A stretch of DNA of 64,000 nt from contig NZ_QBUH01000009.1 in assembly GCF_003058195.1 (NCBI RefSeq), positions 62,001 through 126,000 of the forward strand, read 5' to 3'. The notes below the pieces were generated by a model. The model made no database searches. It was not told the origin of the DNA and saw nothing but the letters and a program-made list of their open reading frames with translations. How positions within the stretch are numbered: the stretch's first letter is position 1; every line of letters begins with the position of its first letter. A program made the translations under genes and the position numbers. Origin of the DNA: Elizabethkingia sp. YR214. GTDB lineage: Bacteria; Bacteroidota; Bacteroidia; Flavobacteriales; Weeksellaceae. This document shows positions 18,800 to 27,181 of the stretch, one piece after another.

Positions 18800-18807
18800 T
18801 ATCTTTG
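18800..18807 (+). promoter_or_regulatory. -7 element of the polysaccharide synthase gene
   Basis: TATCTTTG fits TAnnTTTG; no TTG at the proper distance is seen. The start codon is 20 nt downstream. Confidence 0.4.
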
Positions 18808-18827
18808 TAACACTACTTATTAATTAA

Positions 18828-21800
18828 ATGCAAATTTTTCAGACCAACAGTCCTACACGATGGAAACGGTTCAAATGGGCTTCCCGCATTCTCGTGTTTA
18901 TACTAATTCTTTCAGGGATTATATTGTTTATCGCTTTTAGAAAAGCCTTCATACCCAGCATTCCGAATCTGAATACGTCTGGTAAAATCTCTCAGGATGT
19001 ACTTCTGAGTAAAACCACAGCGAATGAAAGTAAAAGTATTCGTAAATATCAGGGATTTAGAGAATATATTAAAAAGCATCAGAAAAAGGGACTAAAAGTT
19101 CATAATTCTAAACTAAAAGCGGCAACTATAGATTATAATATGGCCGCACCTATCCGTGCTGCTTATTATGTTGCGTGGGATGCACAATCTTATTTTTCCC
19201 TCAGAAGAAGTATCAACAAGCTAAACATGATTATTCCGGAATGGTTTTTTATCCATCCCGATGGAAAGCTGCAATTGGATATAGACAAACGAGGCTTCAA
19301 CCTTATAAAGGCATCTAAGGTTAAAGTTTTACCGATGCTTTCAAATAATTACAAAGGTAATTTCGATCCGAGAGGAATTCATATTATTCTGACTGATCAG
19401 AAAAAGCAGGATCAATTCATTAAAGATCTCTTGCATTATGTAAAGGTCAATGATTTTAGCGGTATCAATATAGACCTGGAGAATTTATCAGAACCTACGA
19501 ATGAGCCACTGATTAATTTTCAGAAAAATTTATATAACGCATTTCATAAAGAAGGTTTATTGGTAACTCAGGATGTAATGCCGTTCAATGAAGATTATAA
19601 TTATGACCAGCTTAACCGTTACAACGACTATATTTTTCTGATGGCCTATGACGAGTTTAGCAATGATACCAAGCCTGGTCCGGTTTCCAGCCAGAAATGG
19701 ATAGAAGCTGCAGTAGATCAGGTGGCTAAAAATATTCCTTCCGAGAAAATAGTATTAGGACTGGCTGGCTACGGTTACGATTGGAAAGCAGGAGCTAAAG
19801 CAGCAACAGACGTTACTTATCAGGAAGCTTTGTCCACAGCGCGGGAGACAAACTCAAAAGTTGTATTTGATAATGACACTTATAACCTGCATTATGATTA
19901 TAAAGATCAGCAGGGGAGTTTACACCATGTAGAATTTACTGATGCTGTAACCAATTTCAATACACTAAGATTTGCTGCCGAGTATGGACTTGGAGGGACA
20001 GCGTTGTGGAGATTAGGAAGTGAAGATAACAGATTGTGGAGTTTTTATAAAAGAGATGTCAGCAAAAAAGGAATGCAGGATTTCGACTTTAACAAACTTC
20101 AACATGTTGCCAGCAGTTCTGATGTAGATTACATGGGAGAAGGAGAAATTTTGGATGTGGCCTCCCGCCCGGATACAGGACTTATAAGACCAGTTGTAGA
20201 TAAAGAACATATGCTGATCACAGATGAGCAGTATGTAAAGCTGCCATCTATGTTTGTGGTAAAAAAATGGGGTAAGCCGAAAGATAATGAAAAGGTAATG
20301 GTTCTTACTTTCGATGATGGGCCAGATCCCGAATATACACCGAAAATTTTGGATATCTTGTCTAAATATAAGGTTCCGGCAACATTCTTTGTATTGGGTA
20401 TTCAGGCAGAGCAGAATATACCTTTGGTAAAACGCATTTACCGTGAAGGGCATGAAATAGGTAACCATACTTTTACTCACCCGAATATGGCGGAAGTAAG
20501 CCCACAACGGAGTAAAATGGAAATGGATGCTACCCGTTTGCTGATAGAAAGTATTACCGGGCATAGTACAATTTTGTTCCGGGCACCTTTCAATGCAGAT
20601 AGTGAACCCGAAACATTACAGGAAATAATTCCTGTGGCAGATAGCAGAGAGCGAAATTATCTTACTGTAGGAGAAAGTATAGACCCGGAAGACTGGCAGG
20701 CAGGCGAAATAAAAGGCTTCAATGCTGATACTATTGTCAATAGAGTAATCAGAAGTCAGGGGAATGGTAATATTATTTTGTTACATGATGCCGGTGGTCC
20801 AAGAGAAGCTACAATACAAGCTTTGCCAAGAATAATAGAATACTTTCAGAAAAAGGGCTATAAGTTTACAACAGTAGCCAATCTTCTTGGGATGAAGAAG
20901 GATCAGGTAATGCCACCAGTACCAAAAACTAAGGGTTATTACATTTTCCAGGTTACAAGTGCTATTGCCATAGGCGGATATTATTTGGGATACCTTTTCT
21001 TTGCTATGTTTATTGTTTTTATGGTGTTGGGGGCACTTCGTTTCATATGGCTGATGGTATATTCTTACAGATCATATCAAAAGGAAAAACATCAGGTTAA
21101 AGTTATATTAACCGAGTTTCCGCAGGTCGATATTATTGTGCCAGCATACAATGAAGAAGTAAACATTGTAAAATCGCTTAAAAATTTATTGAAATGTGAT
21201 TATCCTAACTTCCATATTATCTTTATTGATGACGGAAGTAAAGATGAAACCTACAGTAAAGCATTTGAAGCTTTTAATGGGCATGCCAATATCACTTTAT
21301 TGAGCAAAGCAAACGGAGGCAAAGCTTCTGCACTTAACTATGGTATAGCCTGTTCGATATCGGACTATGTAGTATGTATAGATGCGGATACCCAGTTGAT
21401 GCCTAATGCGGTGCGTCTGATGATGGAAAACATGTACCGTAATGCTGATAAAAATGTTGGTGCTGTTGCTGGTAATGTAAAAGTTGGAAACGAGATCAAT
21501 CTAATTACTCAATGGCAATCTACGGAATATATAGGTAGTCAGAATTTTGACAGAAGAGCATTCGAAGCTTTCAATGCAATTACTGTAGTTCCGGGAGCAA
21601 TAGGATTGTTTAAAAAACAAGCAATTGAAGAAGTTGGCGGATTCAGTACAGATACGCTGGCTGAAGACTGTGATCTTACCATAAAGATTTTACGTAAAGG
21701 ATATTTCGTAAGTAACGAAACGGAAGCTATTGCCTATACCGAAGCTCCGGAAAAACTGAAACAGTTTATGAAACAACGTTTCCGTTGGACATTTGGGGTA

Positions 21801-22208
21801 TTACAAACCTTCTGGAAGAATAAAGATGCTTTCTTTAATCCGAAGTTTAAAGGCTTAGGAATGATAGCGTTACCAGATATGTTAGTCTTCAAATATATTA
21901 TACCTTTCTTTTCTCCTTTGGCAGATCTGCTGATGGTGATAGGATTGTTCACAGGAAGTGCTGAAAAAATAGGGATTTATTACTTATTATTCCTTATTAT
22001 TGATGCCCTGGCTTTAGGCTTTGCTCTTGTTATGGAGAAAGCAAGCTTTATGAAGATTATATGGCTAATTCCACAGCGTATTATTTACCGTTGGTTGATG
22101 CTTATTGTATTATTTAAATCACTGAGAAAAGCACTGAAAGGAGAGTTACAGAGCTGGGGAGTATTGAAGAGAACAGGTAACGTAAAAGATATTACTGAAA
22201 CGGTATAA
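18828..22208 (+). CDS. Three-domain GH18-like / polysaccharide deacetylase / family 2 glycosyltransferase
   Basis: Membrane protein of 1126 residues joining three activities. A signal anchor (residues 20-37) is followed by an extracytoplasmic GH18/YaaH-like domain (about 95-420) with GINIDLE, where D216 and E218 are the expected catalytic residues. A NodB deacetylase domain follows (about 480-690) with TFDDGPD (D496, D497) and H547-x3-H551. After a transmembrane stretch (about 705-740) comes a processive GT2 domain with D852-A-D854, ED at 946-947 and Q983RFRW987, then C-terminal membrane helices. The set suggests synthesis, N-deacetylation and trimming of a beta-linked N-acetylhexosamine polymer, as the separate Pga/Ica proteins do. 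The product is inferred. The aldolase gene starts at the next base. Confidence 0.92.
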   Translation: MQIFQTNSPTRWKRFKWASRILVFILILSGIILFIAFRKAFIPSIPNLNTSGKISQDVLLSKTTANESKSIRKYQGFREYIKKHQKKGLKVHNSKLKAATIDYNMAAPIRAAYYVAWDAQSYFSLRRSINKLNMIIPEWFFIHPDGKLQLDIDKRGFNLIKASKVKVLPMLSNNYKGNFDPRGIHIILTDQKKQDQFIKDLLHYVKVNDFSGINIDLENLSEPTNEPLINFQKNLYNAFHKEGLLVTQDVMPFNEDYNYDQLNRYNDYIFLMAYDEFSNDTKPGPVSSQKWIEAAVDQVAKNIPSEKIVLGLAGYGYDWKAGAKAATDVTYQEALSTARETNSKVVFDNDTYNLHYDYKDQQGSLHHVEFTDAVTNFNTLRFAAEYGLGGTALWRLGSEDNRLWSFYKRDVSKKGMQDFDFNKLQHVASSSDVDYMGEGEILDVASRPDTGLIRPVVDKEHMLITDEQYVKLPSMFVVKKWGKPKDNEKVMVLTFDDGPDPEYTPKILDILSKYKVPATFFVLGIQAEQNIPLVKRIYREGHEIGNHTFTHPNMAEVSPQRSKMEMDATRLLIESITGHSTILFRAPFNADSEPETLQEIIPVADSRERNYLTVGESIDPEDWQAGEIKGFNADTIVNRVIRSQGNGNIILLHDAGGPREATIQALPRIIEYFQKKGYKFTTVANLLGMKKDQVMPPVPKTKGYYIFQVTSAIAIGGYYLGYLFFAMFIVFMVLGALRFIWLMVYSYRSYQKEKHQVKVILTEFPQVDIIVPAYNEEVNIVKSLKNLLKCDYPNFHIIFIDDGSKDETYSKAFEAFNGHANITLLSKANGGKASALNYGIACSISDYVVCIDADTQLMPNAVRLMMENMYRNADKNVGAVAGNVKVGNEINLITQWQSTEYIGSQNFDRRAFEAFNAITVVPGAIGLFKKQAIEEVGGFSTDTLAEDCDLTIKILRKGYFVSNETEAIAYTEAPEKLKQFMKQRFRWTFGVLQTFWKNKDAFFNPKFKGLGMIALPDMLVFKYIIPFFSPLADLLMVIGLFTGSAEKIGIYYLLFLIIDALALGFALVMEKASFMKIIWLIPQRIIYRWLMLIVLFKSLRKALKGELQSWGVLKRTGNVKDITETV

Positions 22209-23249
22209 ATGATAATGAATAGATTTAGTTTTAAAAATGATTATGCAGAAGGATGTCATGCAAATATTCTGAAAGCATTGGTTGAGACAAACAGAGAACA
22301 ACAAGTTGGTTATGGTGGCGATCAATATTCTGCCATAGCAAGAGATATGATCAAAGAAAGGTTTAATACCCCGGAAGCAGATATTTACTTTGTTTCCGGA
22401 GGTACACAAGCAAACCTTCTTATGATTTCTTCAATACTAAGGCCACATCAGTCTGTTATCTCTGCAGAGTCCGGACATATATTTACCAACGAAGCAGGAG
22501 CTATAGAGGCTACGGGACACAAAGTTCATGCAGCACGGTCCGAAGATGGGAAACTTTCTCCGGAAGCTTGTAGAGAAGTTCTGGATACGGTAACCAATCA
22601 GCCACATGTTGTAAAGCCCAAGATGTTGTATATTTCGAATACAACAGAATTAGGAACACATTATACTCTTGAAGAGCTGGAAGCTTTGTCTGAATTTTGT
22701 AAAGAGAATAATTTATACTTATTTATAGATGGAGCTCGTCTTGGTCATGCACTGACTGTAGAAAATGCTAATGTAACTCCGGAAGATATAGCACGTCTTG
22801 CAGATGTATTTTATCTGGGCGGAACCAAAAACGGAGCATTGATAGGAGAAGCTATTGTTATTGTAAATCCGGAATTGAAGGAAGATTTTGGATTTCATGT
22901 AAAGCAGAAAGGAGCATTACTGGCCAAAGGAAGACTAATTGGTATTCAGTTTATGGAACTGATGAAAGATAATCTTTATTTTGACCTTGCAAAATCCGCT
23001 AATCAGAAAGCAATGAAAATAAAAGCTGCATTTGAAGCTTATCATTGTAGTTTCCTTACAGATTCCTATAGCAATCAGCTATTTCCGATTATTCCAAATT
23101 CCTGGATTGAAAAGCTTACTGAAGAATTTGATTTTTATGTCTGGAAGAAAATAGACGAAGAAAAATCAGCAATAAGACTCATAACTTCATGGGCAACACC
23201 GGAAGCAGAAGTTGACAGCTTTATAGCATCATTAAAACGTTTAGCATAA
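22209..23249 (+). CDS. Low-specificity threonine aldolase family PLP enzyme
   Basis: Fold-type I PLP enzyme resembling low-specificity L-threonine/L-allo-threonine aldolase (threonine to glycine and acetaldehyde). It starts FSFKNDYAEGCHANIL; the PLP aspartate is in FIDGARLGHAL, and the Schiff-base lysine in YLGGTKNGAL. Length 346 is typical. The ATG directly abuts the TAA of the upstream gene; a second ATG two codons in (22215) is equally possible. Cotranscription with the polysaccharide gene is likely, but no functional link is known. Followed by a strong palindromic terminator. Confidence 0.87.
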   Translation: MIMNRFSFKNDYAEGCHANILKALVETNREQQVGYGGDQYSAIARDMIKERFNTPEADIYFVSGGTQANLLMISSILRPHQSVISAESGHIFTNEAGAIEATGHKVHAARSEDGKLSPEACREVLDTVTNQPHVVKPKMLYISNTTELGTHYTLEELEALSEFCKENNLYLFIDGARLGHALTVENANVTPEDIARLADVFYLGGTKNGALIGEAIVIVNPELKEDFGFHVKQKGALLAKGRLIGIQFMELMKDNLYFDLAKSANQKAMKIKAAFEAYHCSFLTDSYSNQLFPIIPNSWIEKLTEEFDFYVWKKIDEEKSAIRLITSWATPEAEVDSFIASLKRLA

Positions 23250-23252
23250 AAA

Positions 23253-23280
23253 AAATGGCCTCAAGATCTTGAGGCCATTT
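23253..23280. terminator. Bidirectional terminator (28-bp perfect palindrome)
   Basis: AAATGGCCTCAA / TTGAGGCCATTT around a GATC centre, between the convergent aldolase and the helical-repeat protein gene; A-run upstream serves the minus strand. Confidence 0.85.
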
Positions 23281-23321
23281 CTCCGTAAAATTATAATTAA
23301 AAATGATTGGCAGTTTAGGGC

Positions 23322-23660
23322 CTATTTTCCTTTTATATTGTCTTGGATGTCATTAGCAGCATCCTTTGTTTTGTCCCAAGCATCATCTGCAAAGTTTTTA
23401 GTGCTTTCCCATGCATTTTCTGCTGCGTCTTTGGTGTCTTCCCATGCGTCGGATACCTGTTGCTTCAGATGGGCAAAGAAACCTTCCTTCGTTGGTTCTT
23501 CATTTTCATTCTTTTTTTGATCAATGTAGCTTTTTACTTTATCTGACAAATTGCCAATAGTATCCTGTGTTTGTTTTGTGAAATCTTTCAGATTGTTTTC
23601 GGCATCATTTACAAATTGTTTTGCTTTGTCCAGATTCTCATTTTGTTCATTAGTATTCAT
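23322..23660 (-). CDS. Small highly charged amphipathic-helix repeat protein
   Basis: 112-residue soluble protein with no signal peptide, not assigned to a named family. Its C-terminal half repeats an Ala-Trp-(acidic)-x-Thr-Lys pattern three times (DAWEDTKDAAEN, NAWESTKNFADD, DAWDKTKDAAND), with about 14-residue spacing, giving amphipathic helices like LEA or YtxH-type stress proteins. Very rich in D, E, K, N and Q, with Trp as the only regularly placed aromatic. A stress or desiccation role is a guess. Convergent with the aldolase gene. Confidence 0.7.
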   Translation of the reverse strand: MNTNEQNENLDKAKQFVNDAENNLKDFTKQTQDTIGNLSDKVKSYIDQKKNENEEPTKEGFFAHLKQQVSDAWEDTKDAAENAWESTKNFADDAWDKTKDAANDIQDNIKGK

Positions 23661-23760
23661 TGTTCGTGAATTTTGGGGTTAATGCTTACTATACTTTCAA
23701 TAAGCATTCCGAAAGGATGTTAGCGAACGTTAAAACTTTCCTAATGATATACTAAATGTT

Positions 23761-23768
23761 TATTTTTG
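23761..23768 (+). promoter_or_regulatory. -7 element of tag
   Basis: TATTTTTG fits TAnnTTTG, 16 nt before the tag ATG; no matching -33 TTG is seen. Confidence 0.35.
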
Positions 23769-23784
23769 GGTAAATAAATTTAAT

Positions 23785-24345
23785 ATGGAAAAAACAAGAT
23801 GTGCATGGTGCGGAACTGATGAATTGTACCAGAAATATCATGATGAAGAATGGGGGAGACTGGCAACGGATGATGCTACTATGTTCGAGTTTATAATACT
23901 TGAGAGTTTTCAGGCAGGATTGAGCTGGATTACCATTCTCCGTAAGAGAGAAAGCTTTAGAAAAGCATTTGATAATTTTGATTATAAGAAGATTGCCAAG
24001 TATGATGAGAAAAAAATTGATGAATTGCTTCAGGATACAGGAATTGTAAGAAACAGGCTCAAAGTACTAGCAGCAATAAGCAATGCAAAGCTATTTATGG
24101 AACTTCAGAAAGAATTCGGAAGCTTCTATAACTATATCTCGACTTATACTAATGGTGAAAGAATTATAAACACCTGGAAACATCATACAGAAGCACCTGC
24201 TACAACACCTTTATCGGATGCTATAAGTAAAGATTTGAAAAAAAGAGGATTCAAGTTTTTAGGATCAACAGTAATTTATTCTCATTTACAGGCGACCGGG
24301 GTTGTGGATGATCATATAGAAAGTTGCTTTGTAAGGAATAATTAA
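23785..24345 (+). CDS. tag: DNA-3-methyladenine glycosylase I
   Basis: Base-excision repair enzyme removing 3-methyladenine. Starts with the family signature RCAWCGTDELYQKYHDEEWG (zinc-binding Cys and His plus catalytic-site Glu), has the conserved EFIILESFQAGLSW helix, and ends with the HLQATGVVDDH segment carrying further zinc ligands. Length 186 matches the family. Single gene, convergent with the CBS-domain gene. Confidence 0.95.
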   Translation: MEKTRCAWCGTDELYQKYHDEEWGRLATDDATMFEFIILESFQAGLSWITILRKRESFRKAFDNFDYKKIAKYDEKKIDELLQDTGIVRNRLKVLAAISNAKLFMELQKEFGSFYNYISTYTNGERIINTWKHHTEAPATTPLSDAISKDLKKRGFKFLGSTVIYSHLQATGVVDDHIESCFVRNN

Positions 24346-24369
24346 AAGAAACTATTATAATTGAACAAT

Positions 24370-24436
24370 AAGAGACTGTCCTGAACGATTAAAGGTATTT
24401 CGACATGGCTCGATATTATATTTTGGACAGCCTCTT
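24370..24436. terminator. Nested hairpin between tag and the CBS gene
   Basis: 12-bp arms (AAGAGACTGTCC / GGACAGCCTCTT, one mismatch) enclose 43 nt that contain a smaller stem around TCGA...TCGA (24400-24415). Probably a terminator whose loop carries an inserted palindromic element. Confidence 0.5.
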
Positions 24437-24452
24437 AGTTATTACAGTTGTA

Positions 24453-24881
24453 TTAGTACTGCTCTAATAAGTAATTTAATATATCAGTGGTGGTTACAAT
24501 TCCTTTTATTTCATCATGATCTACCACAGGAATTGAATGGAAGCTTTGCTGGGCTAAAATTTCAACCACTTCTTTAATTGTAGTCTCTGTGTTTACTGTC
24601 AAAGGAGCTTTGGTCATAATCTGCGGAATACTAAACATATCGTACACAACTGTAGAAACAGAAGTACCTTCTGCTTCATCCGAATCATCGACATCTGCAT
24701 AACTTATCTTTAATAAATCAGAATAACTAAGCATACCTAATAATTTTAGGTTTTCAACGACAGGAATATGTCTGATATTATTCTTTTTAAATAGCTTTTC
24801 AGCTTCATATAATGACTCTTTCGGATTAAGAGTGATGAGCTCTTTGGACATAATTTGGGATACGGGAACTCTTTGTTTCAT
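24453..24881 (-). CDS. Two-CBS-domain protein
   Basis: 142-residue stand-alone CBS pair (Bateman module), the type that senses adenosine nucleotides or other ligands. First CBS: VSQIMSKELITLNPKESLYEA with IRHIPVVE; second: IMTKAPLTVNTETTIKEVVE with FHSIPVVDHDEIKGIVTTTD. No effector domain is attached, so it must act on another protein. Not in an evident operon. Confidence 0.9.
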   Translation of the reverse strand: MKQRVPVSQIMSKELITLNPKESLYEAEKLFKKNNIRHIPVVENLKLLGMLSYSDLLKISYADVDDSDEAEGTSVSTVVYDMFSIPQIMTKAPLTVNTETTIKEVVEILAQQSFHSIPVVDHDEIKGIVTTTDILNYLLEQY

Positions 24882-25141
24882 AATTATTTCTTTAATTTAA
24901 TTTCGATAAATTGACAGATAATAAAGGGCCCTTTTATTAATCCTTCTTAAAGATAGCCTGAAAAACAGGCATTACAAAAAAACTACTTATGATATATTTC
25001 AGAAATATATATCACTATGTTTCTTTAGTTATTTTCAATTTGACTATGTAACTTAGTAGGAGCAATACGATAGTTCACGAATATATTTTTCGTATTGAGA
25101 GAATCCTGGTCCTGATATCAATAAAATATCAGGGCCATTTT
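24882..25141. other. AT-rich intergenic stretch with several hairpins, no gene seen
   Basis: No supported coding sequence. Seen: an imperfect palindrome centred on GGGCCC (24919-24939), a small GCCTG/CAGGC hairpin near 24955-24969, a GATATATTT/AAATATATATC hairpin (24991-25013), an inverted pair CAATACG / CGTATTG (25063-25069, 25091-25097), and a 12-bp stem TGGTCCTGATAT / ATATCAGGGCCA (25107-25137, one G-T pair) followed by TTTTG. The last two could belong to a small RNA with its terminator, but no promoter was identified. Confidence 0.4.
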
Positions 25142-25360
25142 GTTGAGAGCAAAATTCCAGAATATTTATTCGAAGAAAAGAAACTTTATACCAAACAGCT
25201 AAAAGCCTTTTAAAAAGCTATTGACGAAAATATGAGGATATTGTACTATGCTTATAACAAGATAGAGAATGATAAAGGCGAAAAAGAGTTTAAAAGACTG
25301 ATTGAATTTTGTTGGAGTATTCATTTGTTTATTCTGTTTTTGAGTCTTTTCTTTCATTAA
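25142..25360 (+). pseudogene. Decayed coding remnant of unknown origin
   Basis: One plus-strand frame reads as protein-like, highly charged sequence (IPEYLFEEKKLYTKQLKAF, stop, then KAIDENMRILYYAYNKIEN and KGEKEFKRLIEF), with a single in-frame TAA at about 25210 and no start codon in range. After about 25315 the frame becomes hydrophobic and ends at 25360, overlapping the minus-strand small membrane gene. It looks like the middle of a lost helical protein. Family not recognised. Confidence 0.35.
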
Positions 25361-25499
25361 AAAATAAAAATATAGTTCCTAAAATTCCGATTGTTGCTGT
25401 TGCAATTACAATACTATCGAATGTAAAATCATATTTTATAAATCTCCCAATAGAAAAGAATATAAGGAATACAGGCAATGCTTTGATGAAAGTTTTCAT
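25329..25499 (-). CDS. Tiny two-helix membrane protein
   Basis: 56 residues from the ATG at 25499: an N-terminal hydrophobic helix (FIKALPVFLIFFSIG), a short loop, a second helix (IVIATATIGILGTIFLFF) and a charged tail (NERKDSKTE). The upstream extension of the frame runs through a terminator, so the internal ATG is preferred. It resembles the neighbouring 59-residue protein in plan. Function unknown. Confidence 0.5.
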   Translation of the reverse strand: MKTFIKALPVFLIFFSIGRFIKYDFTFDSIVIATATIGILGTIFLFFNERKDSKTE

Positions 25500-25530
25500 A
25501 TTCAGTGTTTTGTGTGACTCTAAGATAATA

Positions 25531-25558
25531 AAAAAAATCCCCAAATCGGGGATTTTTT
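25531..25558 (-). terminator. Hairpin terminator between the two tiny membrane genes
   Basis: AAAAATCCCC / GGGGATTTTT with a 5-nt loop and T-runs on both sides; it abuts the stop codon of the 59-residue gene. Confidence 0.75.
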
Positions 25559-25737
25559 TATTTTACATTTTTAGCTTTATACAACTCATATAAACCGCGC
25601 GTCATAAAAATAATTCCTATGGCTACTGATAAGCCTTCCAAAAAACTATATAAAGTATTATCACTGCCCTGAAAATAGAGCGTAAGGAAAATAATTAAAA
25701 ATACCAATCCTGTAATGGTTCTTGTAAAAGGCTTCAT
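25558..25737 (-). CDS. Tiny two-helix membrane protein (59 residues)
   Basis: ATG at 25737 to TAA at 25558-25560. It starts MKPFTRTITG, then a hydrophobic helix (LVFLIIFLTLYF), a short polar loop (QGSDNTLYS), a second helix (LSVAIGIIF) and a basic tail (LYELYKAKNVK). It has the same plan as the 56-residue protein 58 nt downstream (MKxF start, helix, loop, helix, Lys-rich end), so the pair may be diverged duplicates. Function unknown. Confidence 0.5.
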   Translation of the reverse strand: MKPFTRTITGLVFLIIFLTLYFQGSDNTLYSFLEGLSVAIGIIFMTRGLYELYKAKNVK

Positions 25738-25763
25738 ATAATTAATGTTGTATAAATAAAATA

Positions 25764-26618
25764 TTACTTAATAATTCTGTCTAACACCCACTGAATTGTC
25801 ATCTTTTCAGATGCATGGTGGTCTGCTGAGAATTCTCCACGGCGTCTGTTTGCAATAACGCAGTTAACTGTAATAGCCTTATGGCCTAATAGCTTTGATA
25901 ATCCATAAATAGCAGATGTTTCCATTTCAAAATTGGTTACACCAAGATCATTAAGTGTTTCCAGGAATTGGTCATCCAGAGCTTTCAGTCTTAGTTGTCT
26001 TCCCTGAGGGGCATAGAATCCTGGGAAAGTAGCTGTATTACCAATATATTTTGCGTCCTGATAATAATGTGCACTTTCTTTAGCCCAATCAGAGAAATAA
26101 AGTAGAGGCTTGATGTTTTGATAAGGGAATTTCTCTAAAAAATTTTTAGAAAACTCGTTTTCAAACTGATAATCCTGATAAAAATGAAGAAGACCGTCTA
26201 ATCCTACAACATTCTCTGTTACCAACATATTGTCTACTTCTACATCAGGATTTACGCTACCACAAGTCCCCAGACGGAATAATTCTAAAGAACTGTGTTC
26301 TTTTTTAAATTCCTTTTCCTTTAGATCTATATTTACCAGAGCATCCAGTTCATTCATTACAATATCTATATTCTCGGTACCGATACCTGTAGACATTACC
26401 GTAATTCTTTCACCTCTCAGCGTTCCGGTGTGGGTGTAAAATTCACGCTTATTTTTTTTGATTTCAACTTTATCAAAATATTGAGATACTTTAGGAACCC
26501 TGTCCGGATCTCCAACCAGTATGATTTTTTCAGCGATATCTTCAGGAAGAAGATTCAGGTGGTATACACTTCCGTCCTCATTCAGCACTAACTCTGATGC
26601 TGCTAGTTTGTTCATCAT
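25764..26618 (-). CDS. Nucleoside phosphorylase (uridine phosphorylase-like)
   Basis: Phosphorolysis of nucleosides in salvage; the nearest recognised type is the PNP/UDP family I, probably uridine phosphorylase-like. GDPDRVP at the N-terminus binds phosphate, STGIG is the second conserved turn, RLGTCGSV the third, and FEMETSAIY carries the ribose-binding Met-Glu. Start at the ATG of 26618 (another ATG follows directly); the longer frame begins with TTG. Length about 284. Which base is preferred is uncertain. Confidence 0.85.
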   Translation of the reverse strand: MMNKLAASELVLNEDGSVYHLNLLPEDIAEKIILVGDPDRVPKVSQYFDKVEIKKNKREFYTHTGTLRGERITVMSTGIGTENIDIVMNELDALVNIDLKEKEFKKEHSSLELFRLGTCGSVNPDVEVDNMLVTENVVGLDGLLHFYQDYQFENEFSKNFLEKFPYQNIKPLLYFSDWAKESAHYYQDAKYIGNTATFPGFYAPQGRQLRLKALDDQFLETLNDLGVTNFEMETSAIYGLSKLLGHKAITVNCVIANRRRGEFSADHHASEKMTIQWVLDRIIK

Positions 26619-26752
26619 AATTTCCAATTTTAAAAAGGAATTGAAGTTAAAAAGAATTTTGGAGATAAAAAAATACTTTTCGTATTTCTAGTCCCTTACT
26701 TCTGCGCTTCATATTTTCTTATTTCGTACTTCTAATTTTGTACTTAAAAATG

Positions 26753-27076
26753 TTATCCGCCTACACGTTTGGTTTTGTAGCCCATTTCCTGTAGAAGCTT
26801 CATAATCTTATCTCTGTTGTCTCCCTGGATAATAATAACGCCGTCTTTTTCGGAGCCACCAATCCCAAGAGAAGTTTTGATCTTTTTAGAAATTTCTTTC
26901 AGTTCTGCATCACCACCTTCAAAGCCTTCAATTAAAGTTACAGGTTTACCATTGCGCCCTTTCTTCTCAAACTTACAGACAAGGGCACCTTTTTGCTCAA
27001 ACTTTTCTTCAGGCATTTCAAAATCCTGCTCCTCATGTTCAGGAAAAAGATTTTTTAACTGATCTCTTAAATCCAT
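26753..27076 (-). CDS. SUI1/eIF1-like translation factor (YciH family)
   Basis: 107-residue protein with a SUI1 fold: KGRNGKPVTLIEGFEG, LKEISKKIKTSLGIGG, DGVIIIQGDNRDKI and a basic C-terminus. Bacterial YciH proteins resemble eukaryotic eIF1 and affect start-codon selection. The acidic N-terminal 35 residues precede the domain. Located upstream of the nucleoside phosphorylase gene on the same strand, 134 nt away. Confidence 0.92.
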   Translation of the reverse strand: MDLRDQLKNLFPEHEEQDFEMPEEKFEQKGALVCKFEKKGRNGKPVTLIEGFEGGDAELKEISKKIKTSLGIGGSEKDGVIIIQGDNRDKIMKLLQEMGYKTKRVGG

Positions 27077-27181
27077 TTTATTTTATAATACTAATAAACA
27101 AAAGTAAGAAAAGTTACAATTTTTCAGAGTATTTACCACATAAAACCTGTGAAATTCCTTACTATTTAGTGCATTGTTTCG

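Noticed and set aside
23269-23546. Plus-strand frames opposite the helical-repeat gene
   Set aside because: They are the complement of the regular Ala-Trp repeats and give Cys/Ser-rich sequence without family features.
24370-24436. Inverted repeats as ends of a small transposon
   Set aside because: Only 43 nt lie between the arms and no target duplication is visible; a hairpin explains it better.
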